Below, in pieces: positions 32,337 to 43,861 of a stretch of DNA of 64,000 bases. Position numbers and translations under genes: made by a program. The first letter of the stretch is position 1. Each line of letters begins with the position of its first letter. Origin of the DNA: Plasmopara viticola (taxonomy: Eukaryota > Oomycota > Peronosporomycetes > Peronosporales > Peronosporaceae); NCBI GenBank assembly GCA_001695595.3, contig MBPM02000069.1, positions 62,001 to 126,000 on the forward strand. Reading direction: 5' to 3'. The notes beneath the pieces were generated by a model. It had not been told where the DNA came from. It saw only the letters and a list, made by a program, of their open reading frames with translations, and did not search any database.

Positions 32337-32573
32337 TCATTGAAGGCGCGAAGTGAGTGCGCTGCAAGCCGCACTGCTATCCGCCTGTGCAGGTTGAACA
32401 CCCAACTTTGTACCTTGGAGAGACACATGGTGCTTGAGTTCTTCATTCACTTGTAGCATGGCATCGGCATAGTGTTTCAGTCGAATCGCATGGACATCAA
32501 ATGTTTCCTCGGTAAGTAGATCCTTGATGAGGAAATTAGTCGGTAGTTCTTTGTCTGAAGTGGTCCAACCCAT
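32337..32573 (-). pseudogene. inverted fragment of gypsy integrase C-terminal region
   Basis: On the minus strand, opposite to the rest of the element, the frame reads LTEETFDVHAIRLKHYAD followed by a HVSLQG-type ending. This resembles the C-terminal tail of oomycete Ty3/gypsy integrases. That part is missing after 34563, where it should be. A nested insertion or an inversion within the element could explain its place between protease and reverse transcriptase. Confidence 0.6.
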
Positions 32574-32599
32574 CGAACCATAGCACGAAATCTCCCACA

Positions 32600-32905
32600 G
32601 TGAACGTACACATCTGGCCCTTCTTTGATGCGCTATACAGAGGGGCTCTAGTATGGATCGACGTGATTGTGTACGGGGCTACGGAAGAAGCGTTCCTAGC
32701 CAATCTGACTGAGTTCTATGAGCTCACGGCGAAACACCGCCTAAAGCTCAACGCGACCAAGAGTGTCTTTTTGTGCTTTGAAGTCAAGTGGTTTGGACGG
32801 ATCCCCGATGGGGGAGGCGTCCGTCATGACCCCGAGCACCTTTCGGCACTGACCGCACTGCCGCTACCAAAGACAGCGACAGATCTGCAGCGTTTCTTCT
32901 GAGCC
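32600..32905 (+). pseudogene. gypsy reverse transcriptase fragment
   Basis: About 100 residues covering the catalytic turn and following region survive. The usual (F/Y/I)-x-D-D motif reads WIDVIVYG, so the second catalytic Asp is Val. KHRLKLNATKS and FGRIPDGGGVRHDP match the conserved blocks after it. The N-terminal half of the domain is missing. Confidence 0.75.
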
Positions 32906-33329
32906 TGCAATTGGATCCGCGAAAGTATTGTTGATTACGCTCGGGTGACAGAGATACTCCTAGCCAAGTTGAACCAAGCCCTGACCAGCCGCAGCCGCAC
33001 GCGACGATCGGCAGCCTCAGTTCAGCTCCAGTGGCTGATACAGAGCGGTCGGCGTATACCAGCACACTCAATACTATTGCTCTATCGGCAAATCAGTACT
33101 TTCGGAAGAGACGGCTACGGTATGTTTGTTTACCGATGCGTCGGATTACGGCTGGGCAGTTATCGCCCTTCAAGTGCGTTATTGGAATGAAGAGTGTCGC
33201 ACGACTGACCAAGATCACGAGCTCTTAATATGCCAAGGGGGTATATTTCGCGGTGGGCAACGCCATTGGTCGGTGAAGGAGAAATAGGCGTACCCGGTAG
33301 TTCGCGCATGCGTCACGCTTGACTACGTT

Positions 33330-34563
33330 TTGGAGATAGAAGGGAGGTATCGAGTGTATTGCGACCACTCGAACCTCGTGCAAATCGTCTGTCCGATGGA
33401 AGATGTGAAAAAACACACGAGAGGCAAGTTACTCCGTTGGGCACTAAGAATTTCGGATCTACGGTACTCCATCGAGTACATTGAGGGAGCCAATAATCTG
33501 TGGGCAGACATTGTGTCGAGTTGGACTGCACCCAGCGAGTCAAACAATTCGGCAGAAGTGCGCGTTCGTGTCGCGCAAGTGCTATCCCGGTTGCGACCGC
33601 TACAGGACAACAAGTTCGTTTGGCCTGCTATGCAACAGATCCAACTTGTGCAAACTGCAGAAAATCATCCAGTCAAGGATGTGGAGCTTGTGGAAAGCGG
33701 CCTCTATATGAGGGGTGGCAAGATATGGATCCCCGGCAGTGCGATAAACGTCGTGATGCGCATACTAATTGCGACTCACTGTGGTCTCTGCGCTTACAGA
33801 GATGCAGACGCGATGTACGCGATCGTGGATGCAGAGTTTGCTGTGGATGACTTGCGCGCGCACGTGGACAAGTTTGTCAGTGGATGCTTGCTCTATACTG
33901 CAACTGAGAGAAATGAGTTGCTGCATATGGATTTCTTATACATGGGGGAGAGTGACAGCAAGGCCAAGTATATACTGGTGCTAAAAGATGACCTCTCCCA
34001 CTATTGTGAATTCGTGTGCTGTAAAAGCGCGAATGGACTGCTGGCAGCGCTAACTGTACTTGATTGGTACAAGTGGTTTGGACTACTGAAGACATGGATG
34101 TCCGACAATGGATGTCACTTCCGAAACACCCTGATGGAATTTCTACGCAGTCGGCTAGGTGCTACACAGCGCTTTGTACCGGTGTACACACCATGGCTGA
34201 ACAGAACGGTCGAGAAAGTCAACCGAGATATTCTTCAGGTTGTAAGAAAACTATTACTCGAGTACCAGCTTGATACCCGCAACTGGGTGTAATTGCTTCC
34301 AGTCATTTAAACGAATTTGAACCAAACCCCTGTGAAATGCTTGGCGGGGATGGCGCCAGTCGAGGTGTTCTCTGGGTTGGAGCGGGAGCCGGTGGTTGGA
34401 GTCATTGTGATGCAAATTGGGAGCAAGGACTCAACCAAAGTGGCGATACAGGATGTGGAGAAATATGCATCAGATCTGGATGTATTCCGACAGAGCTTGA
34501 TGGCGCTACACCAAGATGTGGTTGACGAGAAAGAGAGACGCCGACTGATTCAAAGAACCCACT
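33330..34563 (+). pseudogene. gypsy RNase H end and integrase
   Basis: A 320-residue frame (33330-34292) starts inside RNase H (VYCDHSNLVQI, GKLLRWALRIS), then a linker, then integrase with the DDE core: Asp in HMDFLYMG, SDNGCHF and Glu in VEKVNRDIL. The zinc-binding HHCC part is diverged. After a stop, 34317-34563 continues with a conserved C-terminal helix (EKERRRLIQR). Integrase alone is open, but nothing upstream would allow expression as a polyprotein. Confidence 0.75.
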
Positions 34564-37500
34564 GTAAGAACATACTTCTGCTCTTTTTTTCAGGAAATGC
34601 TTTGCAGATATCGTTAGTGTCGTGGCATATAATGGCCCTAGCTATTTGCTGTTCGTATCACCGTTGATGTTGTACTAGTCTTTCTTTAAAAAGTTGTCCG
34701 AGAACGTACTTATCCCTTTCAAGTCTTTTAGATTTCTACTACCGACCCAATAAGATTTTAACACAATGCATTCTTGCTTTCGAAATAAAATTACTCATCA
34801 GGGCATGCTCTTTCAGTCTCAAAGGAGTCATGTTTCTTGTAAAGCCGCTCTAATTGAGATATTTAAGTCGAGCAAAGTGTAGCGGGCAGGAATTGTACAA
34901 ATTACTAGCACACATTTTTTTAAATTCTGGAGCATGCTCCAAATATTAATAAGTAATATGCAAATGTGCATAATCTGTTCCAAATACTTTCAGCATGCTA
35001 CGAAGTGGCATTGAGCTTAATGAACATTTGATCTACATTTACTTCAATAAGGATTATCTACTGGAAATCACTTAAGTATGACACCTTTGTCATGGCAATG
35101 ATTATCACTGAATCAGCTCATAATAAATAGGGCTAAAATAGTTACTCGTTTAAATTAGCTGAAAAAAAGAGCTTTAATTGAGTCTATAATCTAGAGAGCA
35201 TTAGAATGAAATTATATATTGCGCGAGAAGTATCAGCGGGCGAAGGACATGACAACAAAATCATTCTAAGCGGGCAATCGAATTCTACTAGCACCACCGG
35301 TTGGCAAAGGCACGTTTCAGTAGTAAATTCCATAGTTCTGCACATGTTTGGCATGAATACGCCTGTAAGCAACATGAAGCCATCAGCCACGAATGACATA
35401 AATCAACGAGACGTAGTGGGTAACGCACTTTTCTGATCGGATAAGCGAGAGCCACTAAGAGCGTTTGTCGTAGCTTCACTTGCCAGAACTAGTGATCCAA
35501 CAAAAACTGATTTTGAGAGGCACGAAAGACTCCGTACTTGACAAAAAGACCTTATTCGTAGGGATAACTAAAGATTCGACTATTCGTTACGTGAGCTCTG
35601 ACGGAAGGCATACTAAGGCTTAGACAACTAGAATACCTCAAACTTTTCGAGATCTTGGCTGGTTTTAGACCTAGTGTTATCCTAATTTTGCTCTCTTAAA
35701 ATAAAACCCCGGTCGATGTTACAGTAACACGACACGAAATACGCACTGATATGCTCTAATGCATCTTTTGGGCTGTTTACTCCCTGCGATTGCTTCAGAC
35801 CATGCGTCCCTCATGTCAGCGGTAACTTCGCTTTACTTGTTCCGATTGATAGCAACATGGCTGTCAATTTCTGCATTATATAATTCTTGTACTTATTATA
35901 AAGCTGATTCAAACTCATTTTTCTTGTCGGAGCGCTTTCACGCAAGCCATATTAGAATTTTAATTATAGTAGTAGGCTGTTGACGAGTAGATTTGCCAGG
36001 CCTATAAAGCAAAGGTCGAGTAAGAGCCTTCGATGCAATTTTTTATCGGAGGAGAGGTTTCAAAGCCGAGTGGTAAGATGCATTGATAGGGGGAGGTGAC
36101 AGTCTGCTTCAAAATATAAGTTCACAAGTCTTATGGTTGGCTGCGGCCAATCTGAGGCTAATGTCAGTTAGGTCATAGTGTCAATACAATTTTATAGGTA
36201 AAATTCTTACTTATAACATAGCGTCGAAGCATGTTTAGATTTAGCATTCAGTTTTATACATGACTCATAGTTTCGCTTGCCCTTTTAAAGCACTTAGACT
36301 TTGAATGAGGCAGGCACGGATAAGCTTTTCCTCTCATGACTTTTATGTGCGAATACTTTAAATTTGATAGCAGTTTTTTTTACTTTATCAACTGTTGACT
36401 GTTCGAACAAAGGACGCCTTTGTATCCTCCTAATTACTCGAGAAGATTTTGAAAGAAATACAAGGAAGATAAAAAGATTGTTTGTCGATAAATATTGCAC
36501 AAAACAAAGCGCTAGTACGGTAGAGTTTAGTACAACGATCATTGTTTTACCGGACGTTTTCCGGTCCTGAAAAGCATGGGCTAGTGTACATATCGCCATT
36601 TCTGAGGCAATGTCGACGCACTTAACAGGTGATGCAGATAGTCCAAAGGATATTTCGACCTTAAGACTGCGAGTCCGGATATTTCTCTAGCACCCCTTCG
36701 GAGCATTGCTTTCGTGCCTGATATTGTCGATAATGTAGGTACTTCGTGTCTAGTATTTTCGAAAATGTAGGTATGCGTGGTCAAACCGCGGCTAATAGCA
36801 CCCAACGTCCCCACTGTCACGATCATAAGGCTAAAGGATCGAATATTTGTAAGACTCAGCGAACGGTCGAGCATAAATTAGATTCGAAAAAGGTGCCTTC
36901 CCGGTGTATCTTGAAAGCCTCGCACTGATGTGCATTACGGTCGATCCCATCGTGAAGCTTACGAGTCATGTACGACCAAAAAATTCCATTTTCTTTAAAA
37001 CAGGTCTGAAATCAGAACGATTCAGTTTGTTTGGCTCGAACCTATCAAGATTTAAGCACACAGGATTCCAAGCTCGTTGCGAAAGCGCTGCAAGACCGAG
37101 GAGAAAACGGTCAATCCGACGCTTCTTGACCACAAGGGCTGGCGGGACTTTTGTGTGGTGTGCATTATAAAGCAGGGATTCTATCATGAGCATTTACAGT
37201 AAAAAAAGTAAAGCTATTGACTGGTTTTTCATAAATTGTTGAAGCTGTTGAAGCAGCCCTGGCACGGCTACCCCAAGACAATTGCTGTCTTAAAGTGCGA
37301 AGGAGCAGACGTTTTTGATCTAAGCAAGCGACTTTGTCCTCGCGTCAAGGTAAACAAAGAGATTCTATACCCGCGTTTGAGGCATACTCTTTCAGCGACT
37401 AACTTCGTTTTATGCTGAAGCCGAGGACTCGTTAATGATCTATCTTTAGTCCATCAATTACGCATATTTTCTTTAGTCTTACAGTTAAAAGCTTTTTCCA

Positions 37501-39796
37501 GCGTGGTTTGCAATGAAACTTGATGACCTTGCAATTTTACCTTGGGTGGCCTTCATGATTGTCAATTTTGAAAAAGCGGTTATAGTCAGATATATCGTCC
37601 AAACATATTCAAAAGTAATCCCGCAAAAGTTAGTGCAATTACGCGATCAGAACCTTAGAAGTAGCCCTAACATTTGTCACTTTTTAGAATCCTTTACAAC
37701 ACCTATTACGTACCAATATGCTTGCTAATCGTCATGATGGGTATACTAAGCTCCCTCGTTTGTATTTGAAAGTACTTTCAGCCAAATCCAGTAAATTCTA
37801 CAGCGATGTTGTTAAGCAACGCGTTCGTTTAAGGTAAAATTAAGCCTGGTAGTGTGCCGTTTTCCCATACGCTATCTGCTTTATGGGTGTTTGCGCAGGT
37901 ATCGTTGTACCTTTCAGTCAATGCCTTTCGTTTTGTTACCAAAGCCAGAAAGATGGTAGCAAATCGTCAAAAATGGAAGCCGTCTCAGGCCGACCGGGCA
38001 ATGGAAAACAACAAACCGGTGTTCCCTGTTGTTGGGCATGCCCACCACTGAAAAACCAAGCAAATCACCTTTTCCTTTAAGGACTGTCAACCCCCTCGAC
38101 GATGCGTCTGACAAAAAGTGGGCAGACTTTACGCTTGCGTAGTATCCAACCGATGCTACTAATGGCGCCACAAACTATGTTCTGCTTTTATTTGAATAGC
38201 TCTCTAAGACCACTTTTCATGTGACCTGTGCATTTATCTTTTGGCTTAAATGGACTCCTTGCTTTAGCGCAACCTTACAGCGGCAATGGGCATGCTATTA
38301 GCACCGCGTCAGATCCCGGAAAAGATCACTTGTCTTTATAAGAAGCCTGTACGCAATGGTAATCTTTACCTACCTTACAAACTGTCATCAGACACTTCGT
38401 TAAGAAAAATTATTCCGGGATCGAATTAGCAAACCTTATGCCCAAATCGACAAATGTGGCCCAACCGAAGAGGATACGAAGGTCGCAAAGTCTTTTGTAG
38501 TCATCTACGAGGTCCACATAGACCCCAAGAAAGTGGAAGTCGCAGCAAACAAAGAATTTGGGAATGAGCAGGACCTTTTAAGAGCATAACCACCTCGACA
38601 TCTTTGAAAAATGACCATCAGTAATCAAGATCGCCAATTTTCTTATTTCATAAGCATAGTTATGAGTCCATGCCTTTCTTACTTGTGGGCAAGGCAGTGC
38701 AAATGCTGGCGAAAGCAAAGTCTACTAATGAAATGATGCCCTCAGTTTTTCTTTATGCGTTTCCATTACACCAAGGGTGCGTCAGGATTAAGTGCCGGGC
38801 TCCCGGGTATAGCTATGCAATTGCTACGCTTTTCTCTATTGATGATCTAATTGCCGTGGTAATCACCTCTTCTTCTTCAACCAGAAAAGGTGATTTTGAC
38901 TTGTTCATGCCTTTCGGACTTATCTTCCATTCAGGCGCTACCACCGAGGCTACTCGAGCGTGTGTATTTTAGTCCTAAAGTAAATCCTTTGGTTATAGTG
39001 CTCAAGTGCTATGACGCGCTCCAGCTACGTGGAAGTACGTTGGAATTCATTCTAGCCCCCTAAAAACTCTTAGTAATCAAACCGGTGTCAATTACCCAGG
39101 AGCCCTAAATCTTGTATAGCTCCTCCTCCGATTTCCCAACCAACACAGTGTCTATACGAAGTGCATGCACCGCAAAATCGTAACAGAACTAATCCGGTCG
39201 ATCACATCATTGTAGAAACACTCATTCCCCTCAAGATTTGAAGACATGTCCGTTCAAATTTCCAAAGGAATTCTAGTAAAATGTTTTCTAGTTCTCGAGT
39301 TTGCATTCCAATCTTTAGTACGTCAATCTTCAAAGAATTCAAGTGAATGCAATCTCCTACAACGTGAAATTCTGCAATGCACCACCGCACCTTCACCGCC
39401 AGCGTCGCTCCTTTCAATTTAAAGCGATGTCAATTATAGCTCGGGCTTCGTCCACTGACAAGATGGCCGTTACTTTAGCTGGCTGGCGTCCAGTATCTTC
39501 CCCATCGCAAGAGCCATTTTTATCCAAATCTCGATGCAACTCCAGTACCGTTATGGTTTCCACTCTAGCCCAATACTAAACACATCCTTCTTGTTTAACA
39601 GATCGTAATCTTTTGACAAAGGCTTGGCATCTAGCTTAAACTATTGTCCTGGTAAGACTTTCGTCAATGCTTCTAAATCAATGTCGACGTAAACACATAA
39701 GAATGGAAAAATTGAAACCATTCGACCACTTTCCCATGGAGGCAGGCTCTAATCAACTTTCACTCATACTCCAACAAGCCGAGTCTCTGGTACCAA
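34564..39796. other. gene-poor region with traces of broken coding sequence
   Basis: No intact gene is supported over 5.2 kb. Coding-like pieces are visible at about 37100-37195 (GWRDFCVVCII), 38412-38589 (an open stretch with PTEEDTKVAKSFVVIYEV) and 39202-39417 minus (WCIAEFHVVGD). They are on different frames and strands and lack joining frames. One or two decayed genes, possibly of an effector class, are a guess only. The ABC transporter promoter must lie at the right end; TTTCACTCATACTCC at about 39757-39771 is a weak initiator candidate. Confidence 0.4.
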
Positions 39797-42700
39797 ATGG
39801 CCGAGTCGACTCTTTCGAGTGCCGAAGGCCTCTTTTCGGGTGGCGTTCTTGCAATGCACGAGAGCGTGGCCACGGCAATCGAAAGAACGCTGAAACGACC
39901 CCTGCCAGAGGTCGAAGTCTGTTTCCATGATTTGCACATTTCAGCACGCTTACCATTGACACGATCGGGAGCCATGGGACCTCAAGTCCCGACGATCTGG
40001 ACGCAAATACAGCAAGGGGTCATGAAGTGTTTTGCGCACCAAGAAACGACGGAGAAAGACATTTTACGCGGTGTCACGGGGGTCTTTAAACCGTCGCGGA
40101 TTACATTAATCCTTGGGCAACCGGGGTCGGGCAAATCGTCCCTCTTAAAGATCCTCAGTGGTCGATTCCCCATTGACAAAAGCATTGGCATGTCGGGCGA
40201 CATTACGTACAACGGCGTCAAGCGGTCCGACGTGCTGCCTCGATTGCCCCGCTTTATTGCCTACACGAATCAAAAGGACGATCACTATCCGCAACTTACG
40301 GTGAAGGAGACGTTTGCATTCGCGCACTTGTGTTGCGGAGGGACAAAGTTTGAGCCGTGGGTACTGCGAGCGTTGGCACAGTGCAAAGGCGACCAATACG
40401 ACCATGCCGTAAAAGTCATGACGGCGCAACACAAGTTTGCCGCGGAACTGCGGATCAAGTCGCTTGGGCTCGACCGATGCCAAGATACGAGACTCGGGAA
40501 CGCCATGATCCGTGGCGTGTCGGGTGGCGAGCGCAAGCGTGTGACGACGGGGGAAATGACGTTTGGGCGGAAGCGAGTCATGTTGCTCGACGAGATTAGC
40601 ACGGGACTCGATGCGGCGACGACGTACGATATTGTCGATTCCATGAAAAGCCTCACGAGGCATTTCAAGTCCAACATTGTCGTGTCTCTCCTCCAGCCTC
40701 CGCCCGAAGTCTTTAATCTCTTTGATGATGTTTTGATCATGAACGATGGACGCATCATGTACCATGGTCCACGCGACCAAGTGCAAGACTATTTCGAGTC
40801 GATGGGATTCCATTGCCCTCCTCGCAAAGACGTGGCTGACTTTCTCGTCGACCTTGGCACTGACAAGCAGCACAAGTACGTTCGAGAGGACACGACCGCC
40901 AGCGTTCCATACAAAGCCGCAGAGTTTGCAGACCGGTTTCTACAGTCCGATATCTTTCAAAGTACACTCACCTACATGAAGACGCGTCTGCACGTAAAGC
41001 CCGAGCTCTTTGATCCGCTTCAAGACCCGCATGTTTTCCGGCAATCGTTGCTTGGCGACCTCACCGCCGTCTTGCGTCGGCAATGGACGATCCGGCTCCG
41101 GGATCGAACGTTCCTCGTCGGTCGAAGCGTCATGGTCATGGTCATGGGTCTCCTCTACGGCTCGGTCTTTTACCAACTCAACGACGCCAATAGCCAACTC
41201 CTCCTTGGCCTCCTCTTCTCCTGTACCCTCTTTCTGTCACTGGGTCAAGTCGCGCAGTTGCCCACGTTCATGGAGGCGCGCAGTGTCTTTTACAAGCAAC
41301 GCGGGGCCAATTTCTTTCGTTCCGGAACCTACGTCGTCGCCACGCTCGTCACGCAAATTCCATTGGCAATCTTTGAAACGGTCCTCTTTGGGTCCGTCGT
41401 CTACTGGATGGGGGGCTACGTTGCCCTTGCCGATCGCTTCTCGTTGTTTCTCGTCACCTTGTTTCTGTGTCAAATGTGGTTCACGGCCTACATTTTCTTC
41501 CTCTCGACCGCCGCGCCCAACCCCACGGTCGCGCAACCCATCATGATGGTCTCGATCCTCTTCTTCATCATGTTTGGCGGCTTTTTGCTGCGCAAGACGG
41601 ACATTCCCGACTACCTCGTGTGGGTCTACTGGATCGACCCCGTCGCGTGGTGCATTCGGTCGCTCAGTATCAACCAGTACTTGGCACCCCGGTTTGACGT
41701 CTGTCGGTACGGCGCCATTGACTACTGCCGCCGGTATGGGACGACGTTTGGCAAGTACAGTCTGCACCTCTCGGGGCTCCCTACGGACGAGGCGTGGATC
41801 TTCCTCGGATGGCTCTACTTTCTCCTCGGCTACGTGGTCCTCACGGGTGCCGCGACGTTGGTCCTCGAGTATCAACGCTATGAAAGTCCCGAAAGTACGA
41901 CGGTCGTGCAAGCGGATGTGGACGCGAGGAACGGACCGGCAGAGGTCAAAGTCAATCCCGCCCCTCCTCGTGTGGGTGAATCTCCGCTGGCACCCCAAGA
42001 ATTCGTGAGTGTCCCGGTCGCGACGGCGTCCCCCAGTGTCGTGCCCGTCACGCTGGCGTTTCACGACCTCTGGTATTCCGTCCCGCTGCCCGGGGGCACG
42101 AAAGGCGAAGACATTGATCTCTTGCAAGGCGTGTCTGGATTTGCGAAACCGGGGACCATGACCGCGCTCATGGGTGCGTCGGGGGCCGGGAAAACGACGC
42201 TCTTGGACGTCCTGGCAGGACGCAAGACGGGCGGCAAGATTCGTGGGAAACTCTTGCTCAACGGCTACCCCGCCACCGACCTCGCCATTCGTCGCTGTAC
42301 CGGGTATTGCGAGCAAATGGACATTCACTCCGAGTCGGCCACGATTCGAGAAGCGCTCGTGTTCTCGGCCATGTTGCGCCAGCGTGCCAGTGTCTCGTTG
42401 CGCGAGAAAATGACGTCGGTTAGTGAATGTCTCGCGTTGCTCGAACTGGGACCGATTGCCGACAAGATCATCCGTGGGTCGTCCACGGAACAGATGAAGC
42501 GCTTGACCATCGGGGTCGAGCTGGTCGCGCAGTCGAGCATTTTGTTTATGGACGAACCAACGAGTGGCTTGGACGCGCGGTCCGCGCAGCTCATTATGAA
42601 GGGGGTCCGTAAAATCGCCCAGTCGGGACGCACGATCGTCTGTACGATCCATCAACCGAGTGCCGAGGTCTTTGGCTTTTTCGATTCCCTGTTGCTCCTT

Positions 42701-43861
42701 CGTCGCGGGGGCCGCGTCGTGTTTTTCGGCGAGCTGGGCCAAGACGCGTCGAACTTGATCGAGTACTTTGAAGCAGCCCCGGGCGTGACGCCGATCGAGC
42801 CAGGGTATAACCCCGCGACGTGGATGCTCGAGTGTATTGGCGCTGGGGTCGGTGCTACTGTCGCGAGCGGCGTGGATTTTGCGACGCAGTATGACCAGAG
42901 CGCGCTCAAGGTCGCGGTGGACAAGGCGCTCGAGGACGATGGCGTCCTGCGCCCTTCGCACGACCTCCCCGAGCTCGTGTTCACGTCGCAATTTGCCTCA
43001 ACGGGCTGGATGCAATTTACTTTACTCTGCCGTCGCTTTCTGCACATGTATTGGCGCACGCCGACGTACAACCTCACGCGCTTTGCCGTCAGTGTCATGC
43101 TCGGGGCGATTTTTGGGATTATCTACCAAGCGACCGACTACACTACGTTCACGGGCGCGAACGCCGGGGTCGGCCTCGTGTTTGTCAGCACAGTGTTTCT
43201 AGGCATGATTGGCTTTAATAGCGTCATGCCCGTCGTGGCCGAAGAGCGCACGGCCTTTTATCGGGAACGCGCGTCGGAAACGTACCATGCCTTGTGGTAC
43301 TTTATTGCCGGGACTTTGGTCGAAATCCCGTACGTCGTGCTGTCTGCCCTTGCGTTTACGATTATTTTTTTCCCTAGTGTCGGGTTTACGGGCTTTGGCG
43401 TCTTTATCCAATATTGGCTCGTGGTGTCTCTCAATGCGCTGCTCTTTGTGTATTTTGGGCAACTTTTAGTGTACGCCCTCCCCACTGTCGCGGTCGCCGC
43501 GACGGCCGGGGCTCTCTTGAGCTCCATCTTTATGCTGTTCTCGGGCTTTAATCCACCTGCGAATAACATTCCGCTCGGGTTCAAGTGGATTTACTACATT
43601 GCGCCTAATTCGTACACGATTGCCGTCCTCGTTGCTTTGGTCTTTGCGGATTGCACTGATGAAAAGAAGCTCGGCTGCCACAGTTTGAAGAATGCACCAC
43701 CGACTCTTGGCAACGTGTCAGTGAAAGAGTATGTTGAGAGCTCTTTCAACATGAAGCATGACAATATCAACAGAAACATTGCGATTCTCTGCGCTCTTAT
43801 TGTCGCCTTTCGGCTCCTGGCGCTAATGGCACTTCGATACATAAGCCACCTTAAACGGTAA
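39797..43861 (+). CDS. full-size PDR/ABCG-type ABC transporter
   Basis: The 1354-residue protein has the reverse order NBD-TMD-NBD-TMD of the pleiotropic drug resistance family and would sit in the plasma membrane, exporting hydrophobic compounds with ATP. NBD1: Walker A GQPGSGKS at 107-114, signature VSGGERKR near 240, Walker B VMLLDEISTGLD near 261. Six hydrophobic segments follow at about 440-680. NBD2: Walker A GASGAGKT near 792, degenerate signature TEQMKRLTIG near 900 as usual in PDR proteins, Walker B ILFMDEPTSGLD near 915, then the second membrane domain to the end. It is intron-free and of usual length. It stands alone between gene-poor regions; its GC-rich codon use contrasts with the AT-rich flanks. 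Substrate is unknown; roles in toxin or fungicide efflux are known for relatives. Confidence 0.97.
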   Translation: MAESTLSSAEGLFSGGVLAMHESVATAIERTLKRPLPEVEVCFHDLHISARLPLTRSGAMGPQVPTIWTQIQQGVMKCFAHQETTEKDILRGVTGVFKPSRITLILGQPGSGKSSLLKILSGRFPIDKSIGMSGDITYNGVKRSDVLPRLPRFIAYTNQKDDHYPQLTVKETFAFAHLCCGGTKFEPWVLRALAQCKGDQYDHAVKVMTAQHKFAAELRIKSLGLDRCQDTRLGNAMIRGVSGGERKRVTTGEMTFGRKRVMLLDEISTGLDAATTYDIVDSMKSLTRHFKSNIVVSLLQPPPEVFNLFDDVLIMNDGRIMYHGPRDQVQDYFESMGFHCPPRKDVADFLVDLGTDKQHKYVREDTTASVPYKAAEFADRFLQSDIFQSTLTYMKTRLHVKPELFDPLQDPHVFRQSLLGDLTAVLRRQWTIRLRDRTFLVGRSVMVMVMGLLYGSVFYQLNDANSQLLLGLLFSCTLFLSLGQVAQLPTFMEARSVFYKQRGANFFRSGTYVVATLVTQIPLAIFETVLFGSVVYWMGGYVALADRFSLFLVTLFLCQMWFTAYIFFLSTAAPNPTVAQPIMMVSILFFIMFGGFLLRKTDIPDYLVWVYWIDPVAWCIRSLSINQYLAPRFDVCRYGAIDYCRRYGTTFGKYSLHLSGLPTDEAWIFLGWLYFLLGYVVLTGAATLVLEYQRYESPESTTVVQADVDARNGPAEVKVNPAPPRVGESPLAPQEFVSVPVATASPSVVPVTLAFHDLWYSVPLPGGTKGEDIDLLQGVSGFAKPGTMTALMGASGAGKTTLLDVLAGRKTGGKIRGKLLLNGYPATDLAIRRCTGYCEQMDIHSESATIREALVFSAMLRQRASVSLREKMTSVSECLALLELGPIADKIIRGSSTEQMKRLTIGVELVAQSSILFMDEPTSGLDARSAQLIMKGVRKIAQSGRTIVCTIHQPSAEVFGFFDSLLLLRRGGRVVFFGELGQDASNLIEYFEAAPGVTPIEPGYNPATWMLECIGAGVGATVASGVDFATQYDQSALKVAVDKALEDDGVLRPSHDLPELVFTSQFASTGWMQFTLLCRRFLHMYWRTPTYNLTRFAVSVMLGAIFGIIYQATDYTTFTGANAGVGLVFVSTVFLGMIGFNSVMPVVAEERTAFYRERASETYHALWYFIAGTLVEIPYVVLSALAFTIIFFPSVGFTGFGVFIQYWLVVSLNALLFVYFGQLLVYALPTVAVAATAGALLSSIFMLFSGFNPPANNIPLGFKWIYYIAPNSYTIAVLVALVFADCTDEKKLGCHSLKNAPPTLGNVSVKEYVESSFNMKHDNINRNIAILCALIVAFRLLALMALRYISHLKR

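Larger units (their letters stand above)
30669..34563 (+). mobile_element. degenerate, rearranged Ty3/gypsy retrotransposon
   Basis: On the plus strand I read gag (about 30669-31370, several frames), a zinc knuckle (31537-31575), protease (31782-32156), part of reverse transcriptase (about 32600-32905), RNase H and integrase (33330-34292) and an integrase C-terminal piece (34317-34563). The order RT, RNase H, integrase is that of Ty3/gypsy. Many stops and frameshifts break it, and a 240-bp piece at 32337-32573 is inverted. LTRs were not found. Confidence 0.88.

Noticed and set aside
36900..39600. possible decayed Crinkler-type or other effector gene
   Set aside because: Coding-like pieces exist, but no signal peptide, LXLFLAK-type motif or continuous domain could be identified.
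41237..42991. 584-residue minus-strand open frame inside the ABC transporter gene
   Set aside because: It is antisense to a clearly conserved coding sequence and its composition (Arg, Asp, His-rich) is what the complement of such GC-rich codons gives.
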